NCBI GenBank assembly: GCA_018896765.1
Contig: JAHILZ010000064.1
Coordinates: 1 to 35,533 of the forward strand
Length of the DNA: 35,533 nt
Reading direction: 5' to 3'
From: Patescibacteria group bacterium
GTDB lineage: Bacteria > Patescibacteriota > Minisyncoccia > JAHIHE01
The translations under genes and the position numbers were made by a program. The notes under the pieces were generated by a model. It saw only the letters and a program-made list of their open reading frames with translations, did no database searches and was not told where the DNA came from. Shown here in pieces: positions 17,707 to 25,116 of the stretch; positions within the stretch are counted from its first letter, which is position 1; every line of letters begins with the position of its first letter.

Positions 17707-17860
17707 TGTCATTGCGAGCCCTGTACTCAGGGCGAAGCAATCTCGTTCTTAAGTTAAAAGTTCAAAGTGAAAAGTTAAAAGTCGAATTTAAAATTAAAAG
17801 TTTGTAAGGATTCAGCAACTTTAAACTTTTAGCTTTACCCTGTTAAATTTGTCTTGCAAC
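17707..17860. repeat. Right copy of the 154-bp inverted repeat
   Basis: Reverse complement of 1-154 with few differences. It includes REP-like copy 2 (17707-17744) and a TTTACCCTGTTAAATTT half-site. The rest of the 325-nt gap 17672-17996 holds AT-rich simple sequence and REP-like copy 3; no gene is seen. Confidence 0.9.
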
Positions 17861-17913
17861 TATTTAATAAGGCGCGACTTTGAATTTTGCATTTTGAACT
17901 TTGAACTATTTAT

Positions 17914-17952
17914 AGATTGCTTCGTCGCCCTGCTGGTCTCCTCGCAATGGCA
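17914..17952. repeat. REP-like palindrome, copy 3
   Basis: AGATTGCTTCG...CTCGCAATGGCA, same arms as the copies at 117-154 and 34796-34833. Confidence 0.7.
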
Positions 17953-17996
17953 GAACGAGAATTATTACTATTTCAACAGAAACTGATTAAATCCAA

Positions 17997-19268
17997 TTAT
18001 TTTATTTCTTCCTCTATTTCCATCAATCTATTGTATTTCGCCAATCTTTCTCCCCGCGAAAGCGACCCGGCTTTGATAAAATCCGCGCCAACGCCTACCG
18101 CCAGATCCGCGATAAAACTATCGCAAGTTTCGCCGGAGCGATGCGATACGATAATTTTCCAGCCGGCTTTTTTCGCCATTTTCACCGTCTTGATTGTTTC
18201 AGAAAGAGTGCCGATTTGATTGGGTTTGATAATAATCGCGTTGCCAACGGCTTCTTTTATCGCTTTTTCCAGCAACTTTGTATTTGTTACCGTTAAATCG
18301 TCAGTAATTACCATTGTATCGCCTTTGGCGGTTTTTAGCCGAATAAACGCTTTTCGCCATTCGGCCCAATCTTTTTCATTGAGCGGATCTTCAATTGAAA
18401 TTAAATTATACTTGCCGATCCATTCGATATAAAGCGAAACCAAGCGCTCGGATGTAAGAGAAACGCCATCGGCTTTAAGCGCATAATGATTTTCTTTTTC
18501 GTTATAAAAAGAATTAGCTCCGGCGTCAATGCCTAAAAAAACATTTTTTCCGATAATATAGCCGGCGCGCTTAATTGCTTCCAAAACCAGATCAAAAGCG
18601 AAAATAGTCGATTTAATATCAGGCGCGTAGCCTCCTTCATTGCCAATATCAGTATCAAGATTGTGCTGGGTCAAAACATTTTTCAATTCATGGAATATTT
18701 CGGCGCCACAGCGGACTTTTTCCTTGAATGGAATTTCAGCTTGGGGTATGATCATAATTTCCTGCAAATCTAAATTAGTATCCGCGTGTTTTCCGCCGTT
18801 AAAAATATTAAACATTGGGACAGGAAGGTGGAAAGTGGAAGGTGGAAAGTGGAAGGTGTCCGCAATATATTTATATAAAGGCATTCTTAACGACTTTGCG
18901 GCGGCGCGCGCGCATGCCAGAGAAACTCCCAAAATCGCGTTCGCGCCAAGATTCGTTTTATTTTCCGTTCCGTCGAGCTTAATCATTAGATTATCAATCT
19001 CTTGCTGGCGAGCCGCGTCTTTTCCTTTTAAAGCTTTAGCGATAATTTCGTTTATATTTTTTACCGCTTTTAGCACGCCTTTTCCTCCATAGCGTTTTAA
19101 GTCGCCATCTCTAAGCTCAAACGCTTCGGCTCCTCCTGTGGAAGCGCCGGAAGGAACCGCGGCAATTGCGGTAATTTTTCCGGTCAATTCAATTTTTACT
19201 TCAACGGTTGGGTTTCCTCGCGAATCTAAAATTTCACGAGCGACGATATTTTTAATTTTTGCGGACAT
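17997..19268 (-). CDS. eno: Enolase
   Basis: 423 aa from the ATG at 19268 (MSAKIKNIVAREILDSRGNP). Interconverts 2-phosphoglycerate and phosphoenolpyruvate. Conserved parts include SGASTGGAEA, GNEGGYAP, the metal ligands in FLGIDAGAN and SIEDPL and TDDLTV, the catalytic Lys in IIKPNQIGTL, and HRSGET. Just before the VPMFNIFNGGKHAD motif the sequence reads DTFHFPPSTFHLPVP, where enolases normally have a short loop. This stretch is encoded by a (GTGGAAR)n heptamer array at 18823-18858. The insertion is in frame and away from the active-site residues. Transcribed with pgk, 34 nt away. Confidence 0.97.
   Translation of the reverse strand: MSAKIKNIVAREILDSRGNPTVEVKIELTGKITAIAAVPSGASTGGAEAFELRDGDLKRYGGKGVLKAVKNINEIIAKALKGKDAARQQEIDNLMIKLDGTENKTNLGANAILGVSLACARAAAKSLRMPLYKYIADTFHFPPSTFHLPVPMFNIFNGGKHADTNLDLQEIMIIPQAEIPFKEKVRCGAEIFHELKNVLTQHNLDTDIGNEGGYAPDIKSTIFAFDLVLEAIKRAGYIIGKNVFLGIDAGANSFYNEKENHYALKADGVSLTSERLVSLYIEWIGKYNLISIEDPLNEKDWAEWRKAFIRLKTAKGDTMVITDDLTVTNTKLLEKAIKEAVGNAIIIKPNQIGTLSETIKTVKMAKKAGWKIIVSHRSGETCDSFIADLAVGVGADFIKAGSLSRGERLAKYNRLMEIEEEIK
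18823..18858. repeat. Heptanucleotide array inside eno
   Basis: Five tandem units of GTGGAAR (R alternating A and G). Read in the coding strand it gives THFP/PSTFHL-type residues just before the conserved LPVPMFN segment. Confidence 0.9.
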
Positions 19269-19302
19269 AAATTTCAATTAAACAATTTAATAAAAGCAAA
19301 TT

Positions 19303-20451
19303 TTACTTTTTTAACGCTTCAATTCCCGGCAAATCTTTCCCCGCCAAGAATTCCAGCATCGCGCCCCCGCCGGTGGAAATATTAAAACCTTTATTTTTTT
19401 TATTCATTAATTTCGGCGCGAATTTTCGCAGAGCGTAAATTGTTTCACCTCCGCCGACTAAAACAATCGCTCCTTTTTTATGCGCTGATTTAATTAACAT
19501 CAGTATGCCTTTTGTGCCTGACTGATATTTTGAATTCTCAAACATCCCCATTGGCCCATTCCATAAGATTGTTTTTGCATTTATAAAATAATTTGTAAAC
19601 TTTTTTATTGAAGCTAGGCCTATATCATGGCCTTCTTCTTTTAAAAGAGCGTCTTTGTCCGGAAGAATTACATTGGAGTCTACACTGCAGCCGCGAGAGC
19701 GCTTTATTATTTCATTAGCTATCATACCGCCTACCAGAATATAGTCATAAATTTTGGCAAGCGCAATCACTGCCGGCGATTTTGTTTCCAGTTTGGCGCC
19801 GCCAATTATAGCGACTGCGGGATGTCCGGGTTTAATTGCGGCTTGCATCATTTCTATCTCTTTTTCCATCAATAATCCGGCATAAGAAGGCAAATATTTT
19901 GTTATTCCGACAATGGAAGCATGCGATCTGTGAGAATCGGAAAAAGCGTCGTTGATATAAATTTCTCCTAATTTTGCCAATTCTTCCGCAAATTTTTCAT
20001 TATTTTCTTCTTCTTCCTTATAAAACCTCAGATTTTCCAGCAATATAATTTCACCGGATTTCATCTCATCCGCCGCTTTTCTTGCTTTATCGCCAATACA
20101 TTCGTCAATAAATTTTATTTTGCTTTTTAGCAATTCCCCTATCCTATTTGCCACCGGCTTCAAACTGTATTCCAAATCTTCGACTTTATGGACTTTCGAC
20201 TTTATGGACTTTATAAACTTTCGACTTACCTTCGGCCTTCCCAAATGCGCGAGTAAAATTATCTTTGCTTTTTGCTTTAACAAATATTTGATCGTTGGCA
20301 GCGCGGCTTTGATTCTCCAGTCTTCATTGCCGCCTATCTTGCCATTTTTGCCGACTGGAACATTAAAATCAGCGCGCAGCAAAACACGCTGATTTTTTAA
20401 ACTTTTCAATGGAATACCGCTCAAAGTTTTTAGATTAAAAGAATTTGGCAT
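19303..20451 (-). CDS. pgk: Phosphoglycerate kinase
   Basis: 382 aa from the ATG at 20451 (MPNSFNLKTLSG). The frame is open upstream, but that part is translated palindrome. Transfers phosphate from 1,3-bisphosphoglycerate to ADP. Conserved elements: LLRADFNVPVG, HLGRPK, ENLRFYKEEE, NDAFSDSHRSHAS, the nucleotide site IIGGAKLETK, WNGPMGMFE and STGGGAMLEFLAGK. After HLGRPK the chain has about 15-20 extra lysine-rich residues (VSRKFIKSIKSKVHKV) before EYSLKPVA. These are encoded by a simple repeat at 20181-20227 and replace the usual short loop. Operon with eno. Confidence 0.97.
   Translation of the reverse strand: MPNSFNLKTLSGIPLKSLKNQRVLLRADFNVPVGKNGKIGGNEDWRIKAALPTIKYLLKQKAKIILLAHLGRPKVSRKFIKSIKSKVHKVEDLEYSLKPVANRIGELLKSKIKFIDECIGDKARKAADEMKSGEIILLENLRFYKEEEENNEKFAEELAKLGEIYINDAFSDSHRSHASIVGITKYLPSYAGLLMEKEIEMMQAAIKPGHPAVAIIGGAKLETKSPAVIALAKIYDYILVGGMIANEIIKRSRGCSVDSNVILPDKDALLKEEGHDIGLASIKKFTNYFINAKTILWNGPMGMFENSKYQSGTKGILMLIKSAHKKGAIVLVGGGETIYALRKFAPKLMNKKNKGFNISTGGGAMLEFLAGKDLPGIEALKK
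20181..20227. repeat. Simple tandem repeat inside pgk
   Basis: CGACTTTATGGACTTT units repeat two to three times with variation (period about 7-8 and 14-16 nt). The array encodes the Lys/Ser/Val-rich insertion after the HLGRPK motif. Confidence 0.8.
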
Positions 20452-20478
20452 TTTTATATAAATTAAGCATAACGGCGC

Positions 20479-20523
20479 AACTTGGAGGATCAACCTCCCG
20501 CTTGGAGGTTGAGCCTCCAAGTT
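20479..20523. repeat. 20-bp palindromic element upstream of pgk (ACTTGGA family)
   Basis: AACTTGGAGGATCAACCTCC pairs with the right arm at 20504-20523 with one mismatch and a 5-nt loop. It shares ACTTGGA...TCCAAGT termini with the 49-bp palindrome inside hypD (26031-26079). No T run follows, so it is not a standard terminator. It lies in the 85-nt gap before pgk. Confidence 0.8.
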
Positions 20524-20536
20524 TACATTTTAAAAA

Positions 20537-21160
20537 TTACTGACCATTAAAACCTATAATTTCCGGTTTGCCAATTAAAAATTCATCGGTATAAATTACC
20601 TGGCTGTTTTTACAGCTTATGGTTTGCGCTTTTTGGCATCCAAAATATATCGTAGAAACCCCGCGCCACACGCCTTCCCCCAGTTTTTTTGCCATAACAG
20701 TATCTTCCACTTTTTTGCTTATTTTTTCAATTGAAGCGGCATCTGTCGAAATTCCAGCCTCATCGCAGACAGCAAGTGAAACAGCCTGCCATTTGTCCGT
20801 TATCTTTTTTTCAAATTTATTAAAATATTGGCAGGGCGCCAAATAAATTGACTCGTTCGCATTATTTATAATATCAAGCTTGATCTTTTCATCCGTTCGA
20901 TAAGAAATTTTATCATTCCTGTAAATTACTTTTTGCAGAATCAAATTACTCGGATAGGGCGACCGTGCGACATCTATTTTTTTAATATTGCCTATAAAAA
21001 TAATCGTGGCGTACACTGTAAATATTAATATAAATATTTGCGCCGCTATTGTACCCCGCAATACCGCTATGATAAATTTAAATTTTGTCATAGGTTCGCG
21101 CTTTAGCGCTGAAATATTTGCTGATTCATTTGATAATTTCATTTTTTTAGCTCTTGGCAT
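20537..21160 (-). CDS. Membrane-anchored protein of unknown function
   Basis: 207 aa. One transmembrane helix at about residues 26-52 (FKFIIAVLRG...ATIIFIG) follows a short basic N-terminus, so most of the chain should be extracytoplasmic. The outer part is beta-rich in appearance (KISYRTDEKIKLDIINN, an Ig-like opening) and has four Cys residues that could form disulfides (in APCQYF, LAVCDEA, FGCQKA and ISCKNS). I do not recognise a family. It lies between pgk and gap on the same strand, but the palindrome before pgk and the element before gap make cotranscription uncertain. An internal ATG at MTKFKF could be the true start. Confidence 0.7.
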   Translation of the reverse strand: MPRAKKMKLSNESANISALKREPMTKFKFIIAVLRGTIAAQIFILIFTVYATIIFIGNIKKIDVARSPYPSNLILQKVIYRNDKISYRTDEKIKLDIINNANESIYLAPCQYFNKFEKKITDKWQAVSLAVCDEAGISTDAASIEKISKKVEDTVMAKKLGEGVWRGVSTIYFGCQKAQTISCKNSQVIYTDEFLIGKPEIIGFNGQ

Positions 21161-21296
21161 AGTAAAAAATTATAAATAATATTTATTGCTTGTTAGTACA
21201 TTATATCACATTTTCCCCTAAAAAAGTAATGACAAGGAACATGCTTGAATTTAAAATTCATAAATTCGTTAATTTTTTATTTTTCATTTTAAATTT

Positions 21297-21375
21297 TTCA
21301 CCCTGTTAAATAGATTATATCGCAATTTATATCGCAGTCTAATCCCGAGGACTCGGGATTATTTAACAGGGTGAA
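21297..21375. mobile_element. 79-bp MITE-like element, ACCCTGTTAAAT family, copy B
   Basis: Perfect 15-bp terminal inverted repeats: TTCACCCTGTTAAAT at 21297-21311 and ATTTAACAGGGTGAA at 21361-21375. The interior has a perfect AATCCCGAG/CTCGGGATT hairpin (21341-21360). The right terminus overlaps the end of gap and supplies its last codons and stop. A related element is at 11611-11671. Confidence 0.8.
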
Positions 21376-22373
21376 CTTGAAATGTATTCGGCCATCTCCG
21401 CTAATCGGCAAACGTATCCCCATTCATTATCATACCATGCGGTAACTTTTACCAAATTTCCTTGAACTAAAGTCAATTCACTGTCAAGAATAGCTGATAA
21501 CGGATTTCCCTTATAATCAACCGATACCAAAGGTACATCAGAAACCCCCAAAATTCCTTTTAAGCTTTTTTTGGATTCTTTCCTAAAAATATCGTTTACT
21601 TCCTCTATGGTGGTCTTTTTTTTGATTATAGCGGTAAAATCAGCGATTGAAACAACGGGGGTGGGTACGCGCAATGCGTAACCGCTTATTTTGTCTTTAA
21701 GAGAAGGAATTGTTTGAAAGATCGCTTTGGCGGCGCCTGTCGTCGAAGGAATAATAGAAAGCGCGGCGGCTCGCGCTTCTCGAATATTTTTTGCCGGCAA
21801 ATCGAGTAATCGCTGGCTATTGGTATAGCTATGCGTTGTTCCAACAAAAGCATGGACTACTCCAAAATTATCTTCGAGGACTTTTGCCAAAGGAGCCAAG
21901 CAATTGGTAGTGCATGATCCATTGGAAATAATATGATCTTTTTTGGAATTGTATTTTTTCTCATTTACCCCCAAAACAAATGTCCGGACTTTTTCATTAT
22001 CCTTTGTCGGCGCGCTAATGACTACTTTTTTCGCTCCGGCTTTAATATGTTTCAAGTTGCCTTCGTAATCCGTAAAAAACCCCGTACACTCAAGCACAAC
22101 ATCAACTCCGAGTTTTCTCCACGGCAAATGCGCCGGATCTTTTTCGGCAAAAACTTTGTATTTTTTGCCGTCTATAATTATATTCTCCGCGTCAAAGCCG
22201 ACATTTTTTGAATAAATTCCATAACTGGAATCGTATTTCAACAAATGCGCCAAAGTTTTCGAATCGGTTAGATCATTGATTGCGACTACTTGTAATTTCG
22301 GATGTTGGTCTAGGATATTCCTAAAAGCCAGTCTTCCGATTCGGCCAAAGCCATTGATTGCGATTTTTGCCAT
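21363..22373 (-). CDS. gap: Glyceraldehyde-3-phosphate dehydrogenase
   Basis: 336 aa. Oxidises and phosphorylates glyceraldehyde-3-phosphate with NAD+. N-terminal Rossmann motif IAINGFGRIGRLAFR, NAD site with Asp in INDLTD (GapA-like, NAD-preferring), catalytic C154 in SNGSCTTNCLAP, then SHSYTNSQ-type and NEWGYVCRLAEM motifs. The protein ends EYISSSPC, and the final four codons (TCA CCC TGT TAA and the preceding base) lie in the terminal repeat of the 79-bp element. The native C-terminus has therefore been replaced by a few residues from the element, with no effect expected on the core. Confidence 0.97.
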   Translation of the reverse strand: MAKIAINGFGRIGRLAFRNILDQHPKLQVVAINDLTDSKTLAHLLKYDSSYGIYSKNVGFDAENIIIDGKKYKVFAEKDPAHLPWRKLGVDVVLECTGFFTDYEGNLKHIKAGAKKVVISAPTKDNEKVRTFVLGVNEKKYNSKKDHIISNGSCTTNCLAPLAKVLEDNFGVVHAFVGTTHSYTNSQRLLDLPAKNIREARAAALSIIPSTTGAAKAIFQTIPSLKDKISGYALRVPTPVVSIADFTAIIKKKTTIEEVNDIFRKESKKSLKGILGVSDVPLVSVDYKGNPLSAILDSELTLVQGNLVKVTAWYDNEWGYVCRLAEMAEYISSSPC

Positions 22374-22456
22374 AGAATTAATTTATAAATTTTAAAAATT
22401 ATTATTTTTATACGCTATTGCGCTATTCAAAATTATTATGGATAATTAATCGAATT

Positions 22457-22546
22457 TTAAATCGTAATTAGTAAAATTCCCGTAAGAATTATAATAGTGC
22501 CGAATAAAATCGCTTTCACTAGAGGGCTTAAAAAAGTTTTTTCCAT
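22457..22546 (-). CDS. Possible 29-aa single-pass membrane peptide
   Basis: ATG at 22546 gives MEKTFLSPLVKAILFGTIII followed by LTGILLITI, a single hydrophobic helix after a short polar N-terminus. There is no strong ribosome site. It lies in the 393-nt gap between gap and the hydrogenase operon, in the same direction as gap. The coherent hydrophobicity is the only evidence. Confidence 0.35.
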   Translation of the reverse strand: MEKTFLSPLVKAILFGTIIILTGILLITI

Positions 22547-22549
22547 AAT

Positions 22550-22605
22550 TTCTTTATAACTTTATAACTTGATAACTTTATAACTTTATAACTTTATAAC
22601 TTAAG
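22550..22605. repeat. Octamer array (TAACTTTA)n
   Basis: About six imperfect tandem copies of an 8-nt unit, immediately upstream of the small membrane ORF. The same unit recurs around 24676-24768. Confidence 0.85.
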
Positions 22606-22647
22606 TATATTTTACCATACTTTCTTATTTTCCCCAACATCGCTATT

Positions 22648-22675
22648 TTGTTTTATCCACATTTTGTGATATAAT
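22648..22675 (+). promoter_or_regulatory. Probable promoter of the hydrogenase beta-gamma operon
   Basis: TTGTTT at 22648-22653, 16-bp spacer, consensus TATAAT at 22670-22675 preceded by TGA (extended -10). The ~85-nt leader contains an inverted repeat of AACATTTTAACA / TGTTAAAATG type that ends on the start codon of the first gene, so it could mask translation initiation. Confidence 0.65.
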
Positions 22676-22766
22676 GAAATCATATTAACATTTTAACATC
22701 CAAACATATTAACAAAAAATCTTAATACTGATTCGTGTTAAAATGTTAATATGTTAGAATGTTAAA

Positions 22767-23846
22767 ATGATTCCCATGACCAATTCTGATTTAAAACTTT
22801 TTGTCGAATTTTTGCTGAATAAAAATTATACGATTCACTCCCCCGTCAGAAAAAACGGCAAAATTGTCATTCGCGAGATAACCGATTCGAGAAAATTTTC
22901 TCTGATAAAAGAGCGCCCGCTTTATTCATTTAAGAATTTTCTCCTTCCGGACAAAAAAACTCTTTTTTCCACAACAAGCGATGAAAATAAAAATGGCAAC
23001 GATCAAAAATTAATCCGCAAACAAGTTTTATTCGGAATCACGGTATTTGATCTTAGGGCGGTATCTCTGTTAAGCCAAATATTTGAAAAAGATCCGTATT
23101 TTCAAGACATAATATCCATGACCCTTTTTATCGGACAAAGCCCGATACCGGAAGAAAACAGTTTTTATGAAAAATACGAAGAAAATATTCTTGAACATTT
23201 TAAATTTGATATTTTTATCGAAAGCAGGGGCGATCAAAAAGATTTTCGTATTTTTACCGGATCCAAGCACGGGCAAAAAATGCTAAACGAATTCGGTTAT
23301 GATGATTTTGAACACATTGAATACGCCGGAGCAGTTCCAGAAGAAGGCCTGAGCGATTTCCATAAAAAATTGAAGGAAAAAACTAAATTGTCTTACGGAA
23401 GCAAAATATGGAAAGATTTAGGCAAAAAATGCTTAGGCTGCGATAAATGCACAATTGTATGCCCCACTTGCTTTTGTTTTAAAATTTATGATGAAAACAA
23501 TATTTTTAATGATTCCATTGCGCGCGTTCGCCAATGGGATAGCTGTTTTAACTCGGAATTCTCGGAAATAGCCGGGGGGACGAAATTTTTAAAAACAATG
23601 GAAGATAGAATTTATAACTGGTACAGCCATAAGTTCGTTAGAATTCCCGATGAATATAATTTGCCGGGATGCGTCGGTTGCGGCAGATGCGCGGATGTTT
23701 GCCCTGCGGGAATTAATATTAAGGATGAAATTTTTAAAATTATGAAATTTAAAGCGAAAAAACCCATTGCCAAAATGTCAAAATTTAAATCAAAAACTCT
23801 TAAAAAGCCACGGACTAAAAAGCTAATTTATGAGAAACCAATATAA
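22767..23846 (+). CDS. hydB: [NiFe] hydrogenase (group 3b type) beta subunit, iron-sulfur protein
   Basis: 359 aa. Matches the beta subunit of cytosolic sulfhydrogenases and AsrA-like proteins, which pass electrons between the flavin subunit and the hydrogenase dimer. Two ferredoxin-like Cys groups: C222, C225, C228, C232 (then C235 and C237 in CPTCFC) and C302, C305, C308, C312. They should bind two 4Fe-4S clusters. The N-terminal ~200 residues are the usual family domain. There are ATGs at 22767 and 22776 with no Shine-Dalgarno site. The C-terminus is basic. It overlaps the gamma gene by 17 nt, indicating tight coupling. The beta-gamma order is as in Pyrococcus hydrogenase I, but delta and alpha are 5.5 kb away here. 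Confidence 0.88.
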   Translation: MIPMTNSDLKLFVEFLLNKNYTIHSPVRKNGKIVIREITDSRKFSLIKERPLYSFKNFLLPDKKTLFSTTSDENKNGNDQKLIRKQVLFGITVFDLRAVSLLSQIFEKDPYFQDIISMTLFIGQSPIPEENSFYEKYEENILEHFKFDIFIESRGDQKDFRIFTGSKHGQKMLNEFGYDDFEHIEYAGAVPEEGLSDFHKKLKEKTKLSYGSKIWKDLGKKCLGCDKCTIVCPTCFCFKIYDENNIFNDSIARVRQWDSCFNSEFSEIAGGTKFLKTMEDRIYNWYSHKFVRIPDEYNLPGCVGCGRCADVCPAGINIKDEIFKIMKFKAKKPIAKMSKFKSKTLKKPRTKKLIYEKPI

Positions 23847-24675
23847 AACTTATCCATTGATAATTACTAATATTGAAAGCCAAAATGCCTTGGTTAAGGT
23901 TTTTACGCTTATGCCGGAGGATAGAAAAAATATTAAATGCGCCACTGATGAAAAAAAAATAATAAAATGCTGGGTGCCCGGACAATTTATCTCCATATCT
24001 ATTCCGGGTTTTGGCGAAGCGCCATTTGCTATTTGCTCGTCTCCCAATCCTTGCAATGAATTTCAAATTTGCGTACAAAAAAAAGGCGGATTAACAAGCA
24101 AGTTTTTTTCAATGTCGGTTGGGGATGAAATTGATTTTCGCGGACCGTACGGAAATGGTTTTCCCATATCAAAATTGTCAAAAAGAAATTTATTGCTTAT
24201 TGCCGGCGGATTAGGATTAGCCCCGCTTCGGCCGCTTATCCAGATTATCGCTAACCACGCGGCCGAATTTGGCAAAGTTCAGCTGTTTGGCGGAAGCCGC
24301 GAGGAAAAAATGATGTTGTTTAAAAATGAATACGGCGCTTGGCGCAAAAATATTGAATTAAATCTGACGCTGGATATTCCGAACGAAAACTGGAACGGCT
24401 CCACCGGGCTTGTTACCGCTCTTTTTGATAAAATTCCAATTTCTAAAAATGCGATAGCGATAATTTGCGGACCGCCTGTAATGTTCCCGGCGGTAATAAA
24501 AAAAATAAAGAAAAAAGGCATGGCGGAAAAAAATATTTATCTGTTGCTGGAACGGCGCATGCATTGCGGAGTCGGCATTTGCCAGCATTGCGTTTTGGTA
24601 AACGGCAAATATGTCTGCAAAGACGGCCCTGTATTTAATTACGCCGAACTTAAAGATTCGCCAGGAGCGATATAA
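23830..24675 (+). CDS. hydG: [NiFe] hydrogenase gamma subunit, FAD/NAD(P)-binding 2Fe-2S protein
   Basis: 281 aa. Ferredoxin-NADP reductase-like fold: the FAD domain has PGQFISISIPG and APFAICSSP. The NAD(P) domain has LLIAGGLGLAPLRPLI and ICGPPVMFP. A PyrK-like 2Fe-2S site is formed by C246, C251, C254 and C263 near the C-terminus. This is the diaphorase part that exchanges electrons with NAD(P)H and passes them to the beta subunit. Length and motifs are normal for group 3b gamma subunits. Residues about 31-47 (KNIKCATDEKKIIKC) are a loop longer than usual. The start overlaps the end of the beta gene. Confidence 0.93.
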   Translation: MRNQYKTYPLIITNIESQNALVKVFTLMPEDRKNIKCATDEKKIIKCWVPGQFISISIPGFGEAPFAICSSPNPCNEFQICVQKKGGLTSKFFSMSVGDEIDFRGPYGNGFPISKLSKRNLLLIAGGLGLAPLRPLIQIIANHAAEFGKVQLFGGSREEKMMLFKNEYGAWRKNIELNLTLDIPNENWNGSTGLVTALFDKIPISKNAIAIICGPPVMFPAVIKKIKKKGMAEKNIYLLLERRMHCGVGICQHCVLVNGKYVCKDGPVFNYAELKDSPGAI

Positions 24676-24770
24676 AAAGTTTATAAAGTTATAAAGTTCA
24701 TCAAGTTTATAAAGTTTAAAATCTTTCGTCTGTTTACTTTATAACTTTTTACTTTATAACTTTTTACTAG
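24676..24770. repeat. Inverted array of TTTATAAAG / CTTTATAAC units
   Basis: The left half repeats AGTTTATAAAG and the right half repeats ACTTTATAACTTTTT, able to form a hairpin directly in front of the GTG start of hypC. It might slow or split the transcript between gamma and hypC. Confidence 0.7.
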
Positions 24771-24772
24771 CC

Positions 24773-25033
24773 GTGTGCCTTGCTATTCCCGGAAAAATTA
24801 AATCAATTGATAAAAAAACTCACCATGCAACGGTGAGTTTTAACGGCATAGAAAAAAATATTAATACAGAGATCGTTGACGTTGCAAAAGGAGATTATGT
24901 GATCGTGCACGCGGGATATGCGATTGAGAAGCTGGAAAAAGCAGATGCACTGGAAACAATAAAATTATTTAATGAGCTTAAAAATGACAAATTTCCAATG
25001 TCAAATGTCAAATCAATGACAAAGCTCAAATGA
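24773..25033 (+). CDS. hypC: Hydrogenase maturation chaperone HypC
   Basis: 86 aa from a GTG start, giving MCLAIPGKI. The N-terminal Cys2 is the essential residue that holds the Fe(CN)2CO precursor with HypD and docks on the large subunit. The OB-like body includes NINTEIVDVAKGDYVIVHAG and the EKLEKADALE segment. The last ~15 residues (NDKFPMSNVKSMTKLK) are encoded by a simple TGTCAAA-type repeat that continues past the stop, so the tail is repeat-derived. No zinc site is expected. It opens the maturation group hypC-hypD-hypE inserted between the hydrogenase subunits. Confidence 0.95.
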   Translation: MCLAIPGKIKSIDKKTHHATVSFNGIEKNINTEIVDVAKGDYVIVHAGYAIEKLEKADALETIKLFNELKNDKFPMSNVKSMTKLK

Positions 25034-25116
25034 CGAATTAATATTTTTTGACATTTGGATTTTGAAATTGATTTGTCATTAGAAATTAGTCATTTGACAT
25101 TGAAAATGCACTATTT

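Noticed and set aside
20452..20520. 23-residue N-terminal extension of phosphoglycerate kinase
   Set aside because: It is a translation of the palindrome and leader; the ATG at 20451 fits the family.
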